DNA of 64,000 bases from Labia minor (lineage: Eukaryota > Arthropoda > Insecta > Dermaptera > Spongiphoridae). The DNA lies in the NCBI GenBank assembly GCA_963082975.1, contig OY720345.1:12860491-12924490 (forward strand), in the 5' to 3' direction. The position numbers and the translations under genes are program-made. The notes under the pieces are model-generated. The model saw only the letters and a program-made list of their open reading frames with translations. It made no database searches and was not told where the DNA came from. Each line of letters starts with the position of its first letter. Positions within the stretch are counted from its first letter, which is position 1. Positions 11,507 through 22,590 of this stretch are shown here, in pieces.

Positions 11507-11813
11507 CAGCGGTCGGGGAACTTTTTTTAATCATTACCCCAACATATTTTGGTGTAAGTTGATATTACCCCATGGTGAAGAGCAAAAAAACCCAACAAAA
11601 TCGCCTCTTTTTAGCATCTTTCCTATTATAGCCCCCCATGATAATTTTGAAAAGAAAACAATAACTAAAAATTTAATTTGCAAAAATACTAACAGGTTTA
11701 TAAAATAGAAAATTAAAAATATATACTTTTTACTCACAAAAGTTTTATTTTTACCCCCAAAAATTTCATTTTTACCCCACTTGGGGTAATTTGCCCCGGT
11801 TCCTCGACCGCTG
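11507..11813. mobile_element. hAT MITE, family with CAGCGGTCGGGGAAC ends
   Basis: Terminal inverted repeats CAGCGGTCGGGGAACTT and CGGTTCCTCGACCGCTG. The flanking 8-mers TTATAAAA and CATTAAAG no longer match, although each has TA at positions 4-5. Near-identical relatives lie at 12,417-12,718 and 47,233-47,528. Non-coding. Confidence 0.85.
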
Positions 11814-11821
11814 CATTAAAG

Positions 11822-12340
11822 TATACATACGTAAAATAATTATTAAAGAGATAGAAACACAATCAAATGTAAAAGAAAAACATAGCACTCACTCTCCCTT
11901 TAAAAGTTCCCCCAATAGACTGACCGAGAAAAAATAATTCTATTCTATTTAAATAATAACCAGGGTCAAACATATCCTCTTAGAAAAAATTTTTTTTTTT
12001 ACTAATCGGATTTTCTTTTTTTTTTCTTAAAAAATAAAGAATTTAAGTCAATTATATAAAATTACCAGACAAATTTACTTCTTACTTTCTCTTCACATAG
12101 AGGAGTGCCCCCACCCCTTCCCTTATCTCTTCAATGTTAATTAATATATAATCGTATATATTTGTATATCTTGTAACTATTCTTTACAAAAAGTGTTCTA
12201 CCTTTAAAAGTTAAACTTTATATCACAAAAAAAAGTAAAAATTATTTAATTATTTTACCTGTTTTAATTATTTTAGGAAATAAATTTATATTTAAAAAAA
12301 ATAAATATTATTTTTTTACGGATTAATGATATTTTTTCGG
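11822..12340. other. AT-rich interval, nothing recognised
   Basis: Homopolymeric A and T runs; no gene or element ends. Confidence 0.55.
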
Positions 12341-12344
12341 AATA

Positions 12345-12815
12345 TCATTACAATATTATATATTTTAGTCATTTTAATTCAAGTTTTAAAAGTATTTTTT
12401 TTTATATACTTTATATCAGGGGTCAGGGAACTTTTTTAAATGATTACCCGAAAATATTTTTGTGTAAGTTGATACCCCATGGTGAAGAGCAAAAAAAAAA
12501 CGAAATGGCCTCTTTTTAGCATCTTTCCTATTATAGTCCCCCATGATAATTTTGAAAAGAAAACAATAACTAAAAATTTAATTTGTAAAAATACTAACAG
12601 GTTTATAAATTAGCAAATTAAAAATATATACTTTTTACTCACAAAAGTTTCATTTTTACCCCCAAAAATTTCATTTTTACCCCACTTGGGGTAATTTGCC
12701 CCGGTTCCTCGACCGCTGCTTTATATATATATAAATATATAATGTTGTTTGGAAATTAATTTATTTCAAATCGTCGGTCGGTTCTGTGTCTGGTCACAGC
12801 TCATATTTCTGTTTA
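12345..12815 (+). mobile_element. Family B element interrupted by a hAT MITE
   Basis: Sequence before 12,416 (TTCAAGTTTTAAAAGTATTT) and after 12,727 (TTATTTCAAATCGTCGGTCG, then TCTGGTCACAGCTC) together match the 3' half of the family B copy at 38,633-39,050. The intervening 302 bp plus one TSD copy are a hAT MITE, so the MITE inserted into an existing family B copy. The left boundary is uncertain. Confidence 0.65.
12417..12718. mobile_element. hAT MITE with perfect 8-bp TSD CTTTATAT
   Basis: Same family as 11,507-11,813. The TSD CTTTATAT at 12,409-12,416 and 12,719-12,726 is perfect and fits nnnTAnnn. The left end is slightly changed (CAGGGGTCAGGGAAC); the right end is CGGTTCCTCGACCGCTG. Confidence 0.93.
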
Positions 12816-13570
12816 TATCTTTTTCAACCAATTCTAATCTTTATAAATTTAAAACAATTAATTGAATATTCGATTAGATATAAAATAAAAGAACGATAAA
12901 GTAAAAAGAAGATAAAAAACAAAAATAAACCTCGATAACACAGACTACACGTGGGAGTAAGATTGTGTGTGTATGGGAAAAGGAGAGGCTCGAGGACTAA
13001 GGGGAAGATATAGAGGAGTCGATTAAATATTGAAACCCCTCCATTTTTTCTTTTATCAAAATTTACGAGATCTGTTGTTCAATTTTAGAAACCATTTTCT
13101 GGTTGGTTTTTATTATTCGTATTATATCGTTAAATTTAGTAAGGATTTAGGAATAAGAAAGTAAAGAAAGAGCTTAGAATTCTTTCGTTCTTTATCCTAT
13201 TGCGAATATATTTGGAAAAGTTGAAAAATGTTAAGAAAATAACTGTGCCTCATATTGATGGATATAGGAGAGATAATTTATTTTATCCAACCCTGCCAAG
13301 TGTTCATTTAGTTTAAGATTGAAAAAATTGTATAGTATATATAGTGACAGAAAAAAGTAAACTCCAGGGTTAGAAGGCGCATTGCCATTGCCTGATAACA
13401 GCGCTACCCATTTTTTTATTTTTTCCTTCACTGTTCTTACCATAATTGTCAAAAGGGAATAAACAAAATAAGAATAGGAATTTAAACGAAATCAAGAAAC
13501 AGTTATTATAATTATTAAAGAAAAATTATTTCAAAAGAAAATTTACCATTTCTTATTAAATTCAGTATAA
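12816..13570. other. AT-rich interval with a possible Tc1-like end
   Basis: No gene. The string AGTGACAGAAAAAAGTAAAC at about 13,342 also occurs, slightly changed, at about 30,217; such strings resemble Tc1-type ends, but no partner was found. A small block near 13,365-13,410 is less AT-rich. Confidence 0.45.
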
Positions 13571-13585
13571 GTTGTATACTACATG

Positions 13586-14229
13586 GGCTGATAAGTCCCG
13601 GGATTTTTCAATAGGTGACGCCACTAGAAATTGAACATGACTCATTTCGAGAGGCTCATCTGTCACTAGTATATGTATGAAGTATCATGACATTTCGTCC
13701 ATTCGTTTACAAGCTACAGTCGTTTGAGTCACGCTACTTTCGCATTTATAAGAAAAATGGAAAAACAGGAATATCGCATCTTTTCCCATTAAAAAACAAT
13801 GTTTAACCTCTTAATGCTAGGGTTTTTTTTTTTGAAAAATGAGAGATCAAAGTAAAAATTACTTACATTAGATTCAAAAATAATAAATAAAAAATATTTA
13901 CAAAACAATACACTTAAAATATGCAAAATACACATATAAACATAATATTTATAAGTGGCGAGAGGTACTCGGGATAGCGCAAATCGGACCACATTTCATG
14001 CGCGAGAGGGTCTCGTTCGAGATCCTTAAGTGGTTAATCAAGACGTGATATTCCTGTTTTTCTTATAAATGCGAAAGTAGCGTGACTCAAACGACTGTAG
14101 CTTGTAAACGAATGGACGAAATGTCATGATACTTCATACATATACTAGTGACAGATGAGCCTCTCGAAATGAGTCATGTTCATTTTCTAGTGGCGTCACC
14201 TATTGAAAAATCCCGGGACTTTTCAGTAT
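13586..14229. mobile_element. Long-arm mariner-type foldback MITE
   Basis: Two arms of about 190-200 bp are near-perfect inverted copies: from GATAAGTCCCGGGATTTTTC through CGAGAGGCTCATCTGTCACT to AAAAACAGGAATATC on the left, and the reverse from about 14,040 to 14,229. The outer AAGTCCCGGG string is typical of mariner ends in many arthropods. Without the nested piggyBac-like MITE the loop would be only about 40 bp. The exact outer ends are blurred. Confidence 0.85.
13807..14033. mobile_element. piggyBac-like MITE nested in the foldback loop
   Basis: TTAA at 13,803-13,806 and at 14,034-14,037 brackets 227 bp with ends CCTCTTAATG and CCACTTAAGG (inverted). The TTAA target and CC-start ends fit piggyBac-type elements. 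Removing it with one TTAA restores a short loop between the mariner foldback arms, supporting a later insertion. Non-coding. Confidence 0.7.
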
Positions 14230-15481
14230 TCTCGACCTTACAATTATGTTTATGTTAAATTATGCATAGAGATCATGTAATTCCTCTATGAATTCTATGC
14301 CAATTTCTCCATAGAGTGATGATTTTTTTTTTATTCATAATTCCATGAAGCATCCTATATTCAAATTATTTTGAAATTTTACGTAAATTCATACTATTTA
14401 ATTAGTAAAATAGATTTTAATATTGATATTCTTTGATACTACTTTTATCATTAAAATTCTATAAAAACTTTAGATGGGATTTTTATATTAATATGTTAGG
14501 ATAGTGAATATAGATAAATAAAGCTTCAAAGTTCAATTAATGATTCAAATCCTTCTTTTTTTGGTTATTTTTACGAGGTGCCTTTTTTGTCTCTCTTTTT
14601 CTTCTATATAGTATGGCATTGAGTTGGTATGTGAGTGAGGGAGGGAGGTTTGTGTTACGTTTGGTGTTGTTGATGTTGCAAGAAGCAAGAAAGAAACTTT
14701 TCACCAAATGTGACTACCTCCAGGGTATTAAATCAAATTGAAAATTTTATAGGTAAAGAGAATGAAACAAGCGGCTGATGAATGAAAAACCACAAAAGAG
14801 AAATAAAAGAAATGTATAAGGAAATGGGATAATAATAAAGAAAAAAATAAAGAAACAAATACTATCAATAATATACTAGACAATAAGAAATATAATTTGA
14901 TTTCTTATGTTAATTTTTTTTATTAAAATAATTAAAATTGTATGTAATATTATGAACTTTGACTCAATCACTCCACTTATTCATGCAATGTAAATTACCA
15001 CAAGGGTTTTCTTTCTATCTATGTCAGTATCTTGAACACAAATAATAATTAGGTATTCATTTGTTTTAATTTTTGTTTAAATTGGCTTAATATATTAATA
15101 TTTTGATATTTACAAAATTTGGAGATTTATTTTGGTTTTACAACTTGTTATATCAATATAAAATAATTTCCTATGTATGTATCTATGAAATGTCTGAAAC
15201 ATTATGAAGTTAGCTACAAATTTTTGAATTTTAAAATTTACATTTTTATAGAATTTAAAATAACAAAAAAAAAAAATGAAATACAAAAATTCTAATTTTT
15301 GATATTAATATAATTTTTTAATCAGAATAGAGAATTTTTTAAACATAATAAGCATAAAAAGAATCCTATTAAAATTATTAATTGTTATTGTTACTAACTT
15401 CATTTTTTTTAAATATTGTTTTATTACTAATAAATATTGATAAAAAATAATAATAAATATTACTTCGATTTGAATAAAGTT
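14230..15481. other. Gene-free interval with one less AT-rich patch
   Basis: At about 14,570-14,800 there is a mixed-composition patch (GGCATTGAGTTGGTATGTGA, then GAGGGAGGGAGG) without coding signal. Elsewhere AT-rich. Confidence 0.5.
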
Positions 15482-15492
15482 ATTAATTTTAT

Positions 15493-15775
15493 GGGGCAGC
15501 ATGGCTGAGTGGGTAGAGTACTAGATTTCTACACAGGAAGCCTGAGTTCGAATCCCAGCATAGAACTCAAGATTATATATTTATTTAATTTAATTAATAA
15601 TTAATAATTAATAAATAAATATAATAATTTAATTCAATTTAACATCGGCTGCCCCACCGAAGAAGGCAAGGGGAAACCACTTCGGTCAAATTTTCCCATG
15701 AACACCCTATGACTCCTGTGGAGTTATTAGGGCCACGACACTTCCGCTAGGAAGTTATCGACAACGAAGAAGAAG
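15493..15775 (+). mobile_element. tRNA-derived SINE (family 2) with 11-bp TSD
   Basis: The head carries both internal pol III promoter boxes: A box TGGCTGAGTGGG at about 15,502 and B box GAGTTCGAATCCC at about 15,544. An AT-rich spacer follows, then a GC-richer body (GCTGCCCCACCGAAGAAGGC, AAACCACTTCGG) and a tail ending GAAGAAGAAG. The target duplication ATTAATTTTAT lies at 15,482-15,492 and 15,776-15,786. The head could be mistaken for a tRNA gene, but the continuing body, tail and TSD show a retroposon. Confidence 0.85.
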
Positions 15776-15786
15776 ATTAATTTTAT

Positions 15787-16254
15787 ATTTAAACATTGTG
15801 TTAATTTTGTAAGTATTTGAATCAAAATTTCATATAAAATATTATTATTAATCAATCTCGTGCGGCTAGAAGCCGCTTGTAGTTTTTTGCCGCAGTTAGC
15901 ATATTTTGCCGGGAACGGCTATTAAATAAATAAAATATAAAACTATATATAATAATGATTTTTTATTGAAATATAGTAAAAAGATTGATTGTTTTTTTTA
16001 AGTTAAATTTGGTAGTAATTTTTTATAGAAATTTTTTTTTCTTGAGATGTGGGACAGATGTTACCATATTAACTTCTCTCCCCCCACCCCACACACACAC
16101 TCATTCACACATTAAATTTTCAATAATTTCTCTACGCCTTCCACACCCACTACTTTATGCTTCTTTTCTAATTCCAATATAAATTCCTAAGAATAATTTA
16201 TCATGTTTCTTAATATTTTTTTATTAACTTTTTATCAGAATAATAAAAAATAAG
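15787..16254. other. AT-rich interval, no gene
   Basis: A small patch at about 15,857-15,920 contains GCGGCTAGAAGCCGC, an inverted repeat. A C/A-rich stretch lies at about 16,080-16,115. Nothing else is recognised. Confidence 0.5.
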
Positions 16255-16476
16255 TTGACCTGTGGCCAGGGCAGAACCGACCGACGGTTTGAAGTAAATT
16301 AATTTCCAGCTACAGAAACAATTTCAAATAATTTTAATATACCTATTAATGTAATAAAAAACAAATATGGATATAACATAAATATTTTTAATTTTATTTT
16401 ATTTATAAGATATAAGTAAGAGCTGGCTGTGACGTCATGAAAGGCTGGGTGACGTCATATAATTTTAAATTAAGAA
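16255..16476 (-). mobile_element. Family B, hairpin-end fragment 1 of a tandem pair
   Basis: Starts at the family's terminal hairpin (TTGACCTGTGGCCAGG) and inverted repeat (ACCGACCGACGG), and runs about 220 bp to AATTTTAAATTAAG. It contains two perfect CRE palindromes TGACGTCA at 16,430-16,437 and 16,450-16,457. It stops where a second hairpin end begins. Confidence 0.8.
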
Positions 16477-16480
16477 AAAG

Positions 16481-16615
16481 TTGACCTGTGGCCAGGTCCG
16501 AACCGACCGACGGTTTGAAGTAAATTAATTTCCAGCTACAGAAACATTTTCAAATAATTTAAATGTATCTATTAATACAATAAAAACATATGAATACAAC
16601 ATAAATATTTTTGAA
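16481..16615 (-). mobile_element. Family B, hairpin-end fragment 2
   Basis: Repeats the same end (TTGACCTGTGGCCAGGTCCG, ACCGACCGACGG) directly after fragment 1, giving a head-to-tail partial tandem. Similarity to the family fades at about 16,615 near ATAAATATTTTTGAAG. Confidence 0.75.
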
Positions 16616-16682
16616 GTGAAAACTTCTTTAGCGGCGTTGAGCACTTTTGTGGGATGGGGAAAAAGTATAGAACTCGCGTGAG

Positions 16683-16770
16683 ATTCCAAAACGACCCGAC
16701 CGGTGAGATCGACCCGACCGTTCCAAAACGACCCGACCGGTGAGATCGTCCCGACAGATATACGCATGCG
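16683..16770. repeat. GC-rich direct repeat plus GCATGCGC site
   Basis: The string TTCCAAAACGACCCGACCGG, continuing GTGAGATCG, occurs at about 16,685 and 16,721, with a half repeat between. Just beyond, ACGCATGCGCAA matches the core of the palindromic NRF-1/Ewg-type site. No transcript start can be shown from sequence alone. Confidence 0.6.
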
Positions 16771-16799
16771 CAATACGCTAGAATGTTAGACACTAAACT

Positions 16800-17176
16800 T
16801 CTGATACATTCTTTACAAAATTTTACATATTTGCCATATTAAATATTATTATTTATATTTACATTAATAATCAGTACACCTATCCCCCGATTTACACGGT
16901 ACTTGTTTTACACGTTTTCGCTTTTACACGGTTTTCCAAATAAGTTTTTTTTTGTTTTTATCGCACTCTACTAAATGCTTCTGTGTACACATCTCAAGGG
17001 GAATCCCGAGCTTATGTACTGACTTGCTGCACATGCACACTGTGTCTGTATTTCTTCGCATAAAATTAAAGTTTTATCTACGGAAAATTGTATTTGAGTG
17101 AAAGTTTCACAGTTTCAGAATGATTTAATTTTCCATATTCCAACCTTCGATTCCGAAAAAAAGAATGAGAGTAATT
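16800..17176. other. Mixed interval with tandem TTTACACG motif
   Basis: At about 16,880-16,940 the motif TTTACACGGT/TTTTACACGTTTT occurs three times (GATTTACACGG, GTTTTACACG, CTTTTACACGG). No gene is seen. Confidence 0.45.
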
Positions 17177-17545
17177 TCTGATTGTATAAAACTGCTATAT
17201 ATAGAATTTCAGCTTGATAGAATCGCTGAAAGTACCAGAATTAATTTTTTAACACTGGAAATCTCACGTGCCAACACGTGACGTGGTGCCATCAACAAAG
17301 AGCCAAACACTCCACTATCCACTCGACTATCTCGCAAATTTGAATTTGATTAAATAATATTTATTAATTTAAATTAAATTAAATTAATTAAATTATAATT
17401 TAATAAATATTATTTATAACATCAAAAACATCAAAATCTCAACATCGAAAATTGAATTGCTGAAAGTACCAGAAGTAAAAATCTCCACATGTGAAATTTG
17501 ATGTGAAAACAATACCTCCCTTACTATCTTCGGTCGGTAAAAATT
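17177..17545. mobile_element. Scrambled mosaic of family A and B pieces
   Basis: In order: family A plus-strand interior (TTGTATAAAACTGCTATATA to GCCAAACA), then reverse-oriented family A 3' end (CACTCGACTATCTCGCAAAT), then reverse-oriented A 5' piece (ACATCAAAATCTCAACATCG), then the family B 5' end (GTAAAAATCTCCACATGTGA to TCGGTCGGTAAAA). At least three rearrangement joints lie within 370 bp. Confidence 0.7.
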
Positions 17546-17559
17546 GAATAATATTGGGT

Positions 17560-18189
17560 TTATTCACGGATGATATTATTATTTATGTAAACCGAGAGAT
17601 TTTTATTTCCCAGAGAATTTTTGCGGGGACACAGGGACAGAATACACATAAGAATAAGCAAAATGATCGTATGGGATTTGTAAGTCTGCAAAAGAATAAG
17701 AATATTTGATCTATCAAAATTAAAAAAAATTTTAGGAGATCTAATTTTATTTATTTATTTAAAATAAGTTGTACCACATGTTTATAATTAACAAAGAATA
17801 TACATTAAGTTAATTTTTTAAATAAGCTTAACTATATTTTATTTCTTTCCAAATATGATTTATCAGTACAATGATAAGAAAATATTTGATAATTTATTAA
17901 TATTAAATTATTATTGAGTATAGATATATTCGATTACAATATATTTATATTCATATGAAATAATTTCTATAGTAAAAAAAAAATAAAATATTTTTATATT
18001 TGGTAAGTTAAAAAGAAATAATAATGAAAAAGAGTTATATTTTTACAATATATATGATATTTTTTTGTGATGTTTGCATTTTAATTTTAAATTGAGAAAT
18101 TATAATAATAATTAATTCTATACCTATATAGTAAACTATTTAAAATATATCAAAGTTTAAATTATGAAATTGTATATTTCAAAATGAAA
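17560..18189. other. AT-rich interval, nothing recognised
   Basis: No gene, repeat end or RNA signal. Confidence 0.5.
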
Positions 18190-20880
18190 ATAAAAAGTTA
18201 AAGAAAATAATCGCGATATTCAATTATTTTTTATTATTAATTAAATTAAAAAAACAATTGAATATTTAATAGGGCCTCCTCCTTTCCCCAAAAATTAGCC
18301 CTTCCAAGCCTCGCCTTCCGAAATTTAGAAAAAGTAATAATAAAGAAAGATTGCCTTAAAAAAAAAGATTAAAAAAAATAAGGCGTTTGGTCTGTAGCCT
18401 CTTTGAATCAGCTGAGAGTGCCTTTGATTTTTTGGATTTCGAAATGAAATCGCGACATTCGGGGCAACCTGAAATAAAACCTACCTAGTAAGGGAATGCA
18501 TAGCCTCCATCAATAGGCATGGAAGGCCCATGCTAATCGAAAAAGCCCTGCGCTCAAAAGGTAACCAACAATTTGTTCCTGTTCAGGCTAATCCCTTTTC
18601 GGAACTGTGCTGAATTACCTTCCCGAATGCCCGTTCATCCAATCCACCTCAAATACACTCTCAGTAATACAAAATGGCACAATTCAGACCTGACATGCAA
18701 TTCATGCAAACCATCCCTTAATTAATAGCATGGCATTTGTTTTATCCACCCACATTTTATTTATTTATTAATTCTAATCTAATCTATGAATTAGTAGGAT
18801 GAGAACATGATGGATGTAAGAGGCAACCACCTGAAAATTCCTAACAACTATATATATATATATATATATATATCAAAAATAGCCACCCTCCCAGTATAAC
18901 GCATCGAAACCTACTAATTCTAAAAATACCTTTGTCTCTTCTGCCTCCTTTATCAATGCTTCTTCTTGAAAGATGTACTCTCACTAAATTCTGTCATATA
19001 ATTTAATAGATTTCTCTATAATCTCCTAATAAATATTATCAAAAGCAAAAAATCATTGTAATTTAATTCTACTTTCTATATTATATTAAACTTTACTTTA
19101 AATATTATATTTACATTTTCTATTTTAAAGTGCGCCATGCTAAATAAATAACGATTATTACTTACATTTGGAGAGCTGTATTTCAATCATTTCATCGTCA
19201 TGAAGGATGGAGAAGATGATGAAGAATTCAAATCAACATTCAGTAGCAGGAACGAAGATTGAAACATGAAATAGAAGAAGAAAAATAACTTATTAGTTTA
19301 GAATCAATAAATAAATTTAAATTGAATTAAAAATAAAACTAATAATAAATACTGACCTCGGAGTTAATAAAGGGTTGATATTTCTCGCAGATTAATCTCG
19401 AAGAACAGCTCGTAGACTTGAATTGATGTCCATCACTCTCGCCTCGATAAAGAAAAAAATAATTAAGATTAGATATTTATATTATATACAGGAAATAAAA
19501 AAATAAGATATAAATAAATAAATAATATTAATAGGATTAAAAAAGTGTATAGATTTTTAAAAATATTATCTTATTTCTGTAATATTAAAATACTAAAATT
19601 ATTTTACATCCTATATAGAACCATGATTATAATAAGTTATAATACGCATTTAATAGACATATAAGAAAAATATCTTAGAAAACATCAGAAAACTAATTAT
19701 GATTATATTATTAATTTCACGAAGATTTTATTCTGTTTCATTGATATCTAGGTAATAGAAATATTATTCATTTTTCAAAAGTGTTATAATAATATGAAAT
19801 TGCCAAAACAATATTCATATGAGATTTGAAAGGAACGGTGTGAGCGATAATGAGATTAGAAAGAATATATAGAATATTTAAATATTATATTTATTCTTTA
19901 TGAATTTAAGCAATTGATATTTTTTTGATTTATAAATATATGATATTATATGAATTTTGAAAATAATCAGCACATCTTCATATTTTTTAAATAAATAAGT
20001 TTTAATAGGATTAATATATATATTGAAATTTAAAAAATATTTCAATAAATATATTTAAAGAAAAATAAAATTTTGTATATGATTTTTTAATTTTTAAATA
20101 AATTTAATTTAACTTTTAATAAAATTTAATTAATGAGATCTGATAGAATATTTAAGATTAATTCTTTTCAAAGATTTACATGAAAAATTTATAAATTTAT
20201 TTGGGTATATGAATAAAAAATTATAAAAATGCACTTTATAAAATTTAATTTTTATTGAAATATTTTTTTTTTTAAAGTTCACTAATCTTCCTTTTAATTC
20301 ATAAAAATAAATAATAAAATTACAATTAATTCTTGATTAGCGACTGATTAAGGGATGATTTCAGTGGAGAGGGCGTCCAGTGTCTCACACTACGCAGGGA
20401 AGGGGAACCGACTGCGTACGAGTCGCCTTCCTGCATGAGGAGGTCAGTTCAGGCGGCGGAGGGGCATGGAGAGGGGCGAGCGGGGAGTGCAGAGGTGAGC
20501 GCTCTACTGCAAATTATTTCAAATAAAATACATATTAAAATAAAATAAAATAAACAAATATTAATTTTTAAAATTAGTGGTGTTTTAGAATACATCTTAA
20601 ATCGAATCAATAAGTTTAATTCTATTAATTCTATTAAATCAATAAGCTTAATTTTATTCAAAGATCTTAATGAAAATTTAAAAAAAAAATTATAAATATA
20701 TCAGTAAGAAGTTCATTAATGAAATTATCATATTTTGAAAAAAAAATACAAGGAGGTGGCGTATTAATGTAAATGGTTCAATTTAAATTTAAAATTGTTT
20801 GCCAAATGTGATATAATTTTAATTTAATGTAAATATATTTCATAAAAAAAGAGGGTAAATGGTAAGAATTGTTCTTATCT
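18190..20880 (+). repeat. Arm 1 of a diverged inverted duplication
   Basis: Colinear, in inverted orientation, with about 56,470-60,560. Matching blocks lie at about 18,190-18,400; 18,410-18,720; 18,730-18,850; 18,880-18,995; 19,130-19,280; 19,355-19,445; 20,330-20,510 and 20,640-20,790. They are separated by AT-rich DNA of unequal length. The strongest block (18,410-18,720) has in-frame stops where arm 2 has an open frame, so this arm is not coding there. The 20,390-20,510 block is GC-rich. No terminal repeats or target duplications were found. Non-coding paralogous DNA or a decayed gene are both possible. Confidence 0.75.
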
Positions 20881-21005
20881 TGGTTGGGATACTGTATAGT
20901 AAGTCTACATGTCATTTCGAAGATATCGATGAGTTATGCTTTTCTTTGCTGTGTTCTTAGCAAATTAAGTTAAACTATTATTTTCTAGTATGAATTTCTA
21001 TTCAT

Positions 21006-21423
21006 GAATGGCTGGATGACGTCATATAATTTTAAATTAAGAAAAAGCTAATAAAGATGATTTTTCTCGAGGATAAAACCAATACAAATTGCATGATTCG
21101 TGGTGATATATAAAAAAATCTCCTTTGGTGTGAAAATAACCCTTTCCTTCCTATCGTCGATCGCTAATACTACCACTTCCGGTTTCCGGATTTGCACCAA
21201 AAGTTGATCAATCCATCATACTGATGCATTAAGTAAATATACAAAATTTCATCAAAATCCCTTGAGACGTTCAAGCTGTACACATCTACGGACGGACAGA
21301 CAGACATCATGCTAAAAATACTTTTTTCTGTTAAGAAAATGCATGATTCGTGGAGATATGTAAAAATCTCCATATGTGAAATTTGGTGTGAAAACAATAC
21401 CTCCCTTACTATCGTCGGTCGGT
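21006..21423 (-). mobile_element. Family B element lacking its hairpin end
   Basis: Runs from GGCTGGATGACGTCATATAA through CTACCACTTCCGGTTTCCGG and a short (GGAC)n/(AGAC)n microsatellite to CGTCGGTCGGTAAAA. One CRE (21,017-21,024) is kept. The right part, from about 21,185, is shared with 8,855 onward as part of the segmental duplication. Confidence 0.85.
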
Positions 21424-21768
21424 AAAAAATTAGTCAAACGGATTTACAAAAATTTAAATTAAATTAATTAATTTTTAATTTAAAACAATTGTTTATTCAC
21501 ATAAAAATTAATTCATTTTATAATTACATAACTACAAGGGCTATATGCAATCTTTTATTTACATATATATATCGAAATTTTTTCAAAATAATATACTTTT
21601 TTATGTAATAACTAATTTAGTTAACAGTACAAATTTCAAAGGGGAAATTTGAATTAACCCTTTTTACATAACCAATTTATAAATATTAAAATTTATAAAA
21701 TAAAAAAAACTAAACATTAAACTAAAAAAAAAAATTTAAGATTCAAAATAATCCAAGTTGTGATTTTT
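21424..21768. repeat. Spacer of segmental duplication (partner 9,089-9,436)
   Basis: Near-identical to 9,089-9,436; differences are a few substitutions and short A/TA length changes. Confidence 0.85.
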
Positions 21769-22366
21769 ACTGTCTTGCCAGAGATAGTATTGCGATCACG
21801 AAAATTTTCGATGTTTTTATACGTTTTGAAGGATCCTGAATCATTTTCACTAAGGTTGAGAAAAATGTCTGTGTGTGTGTATGTGTGTATATGTGTATAT
21901 GTATGTAGACAAGATTACTCAAAAAGGGTTTGTGTGAGAATTATGAATTTTGGTGTACGGACATTATTCAAAATTCGTAGTTTTCTATCAACTTTTGAGA
22001 AATGTAGCTCAACCGGAAGAGGGTCATTACCCACTTTTTGATTTTTTTCCCCTAAAGTGATCGTAAAAATAAAGAGATATGTTTGATAGTTTTTCGCATG
22101 ATTAAAAATTGTATAAAACTGCTATATCTAGAATTTCAGCTTGATTGAATCGCTGAAAGTACCAGTATTAATTTTTTAACAATGCAAATCTCACGCGCCA
22201 ACACGTGACGTGGTGCCATCAACAGATTCAAACATGCGCTGGTTTAATAGATATTATTAATTAATTTTAATTTATAATTTATAATTAATTAAATTTAATT
22301 TAAATATAATATATGTTAATTAATTCAATTCAAATTTGCCAGATAATTGAGCGGAGACACTCCAGC
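21769..22366 (+). mobile_element. Family A HINE-like element
   Basis: Starts ACTGTCTTGCCAGAGATAG, has a GT/TATG microsatellite at about 21,867-21,905 and ends in GGAGACACTCC. The inner 3' inverted repeat is altered (GCCAGATAATTGAGCGG). It pairs with 9,437-10,022 in the segmental duplication. Confidence 0.8.
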
Positions 22367-22590
22367 TAATTTTTTATTTGGATATTTTAGATAAAAGTAA
22401 ATTGTTATATAAGTAAGCTTTCCTTTAAATCTATTGGTGAGTTTTTTCAGGTGTTCTCTTTTTAGGATTGAATATCGAGATCCACTTTGTTAGTAGTAGG
22501 ATCAACTATATTTCTTAGAATTTTTTATTGTAAAAACACCAAAGTTGGACAGAATGGAGCATATTTATTGGTTTTTATCAGTGACTAAAG

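Noticed and set aside
15502..15565. A tRNA gene
   Set aside because: A and B boxes are present, but the sequence continues into a SINE body and GAA tail bounded by an 11-bp target duplication, so it is a retroposon head.
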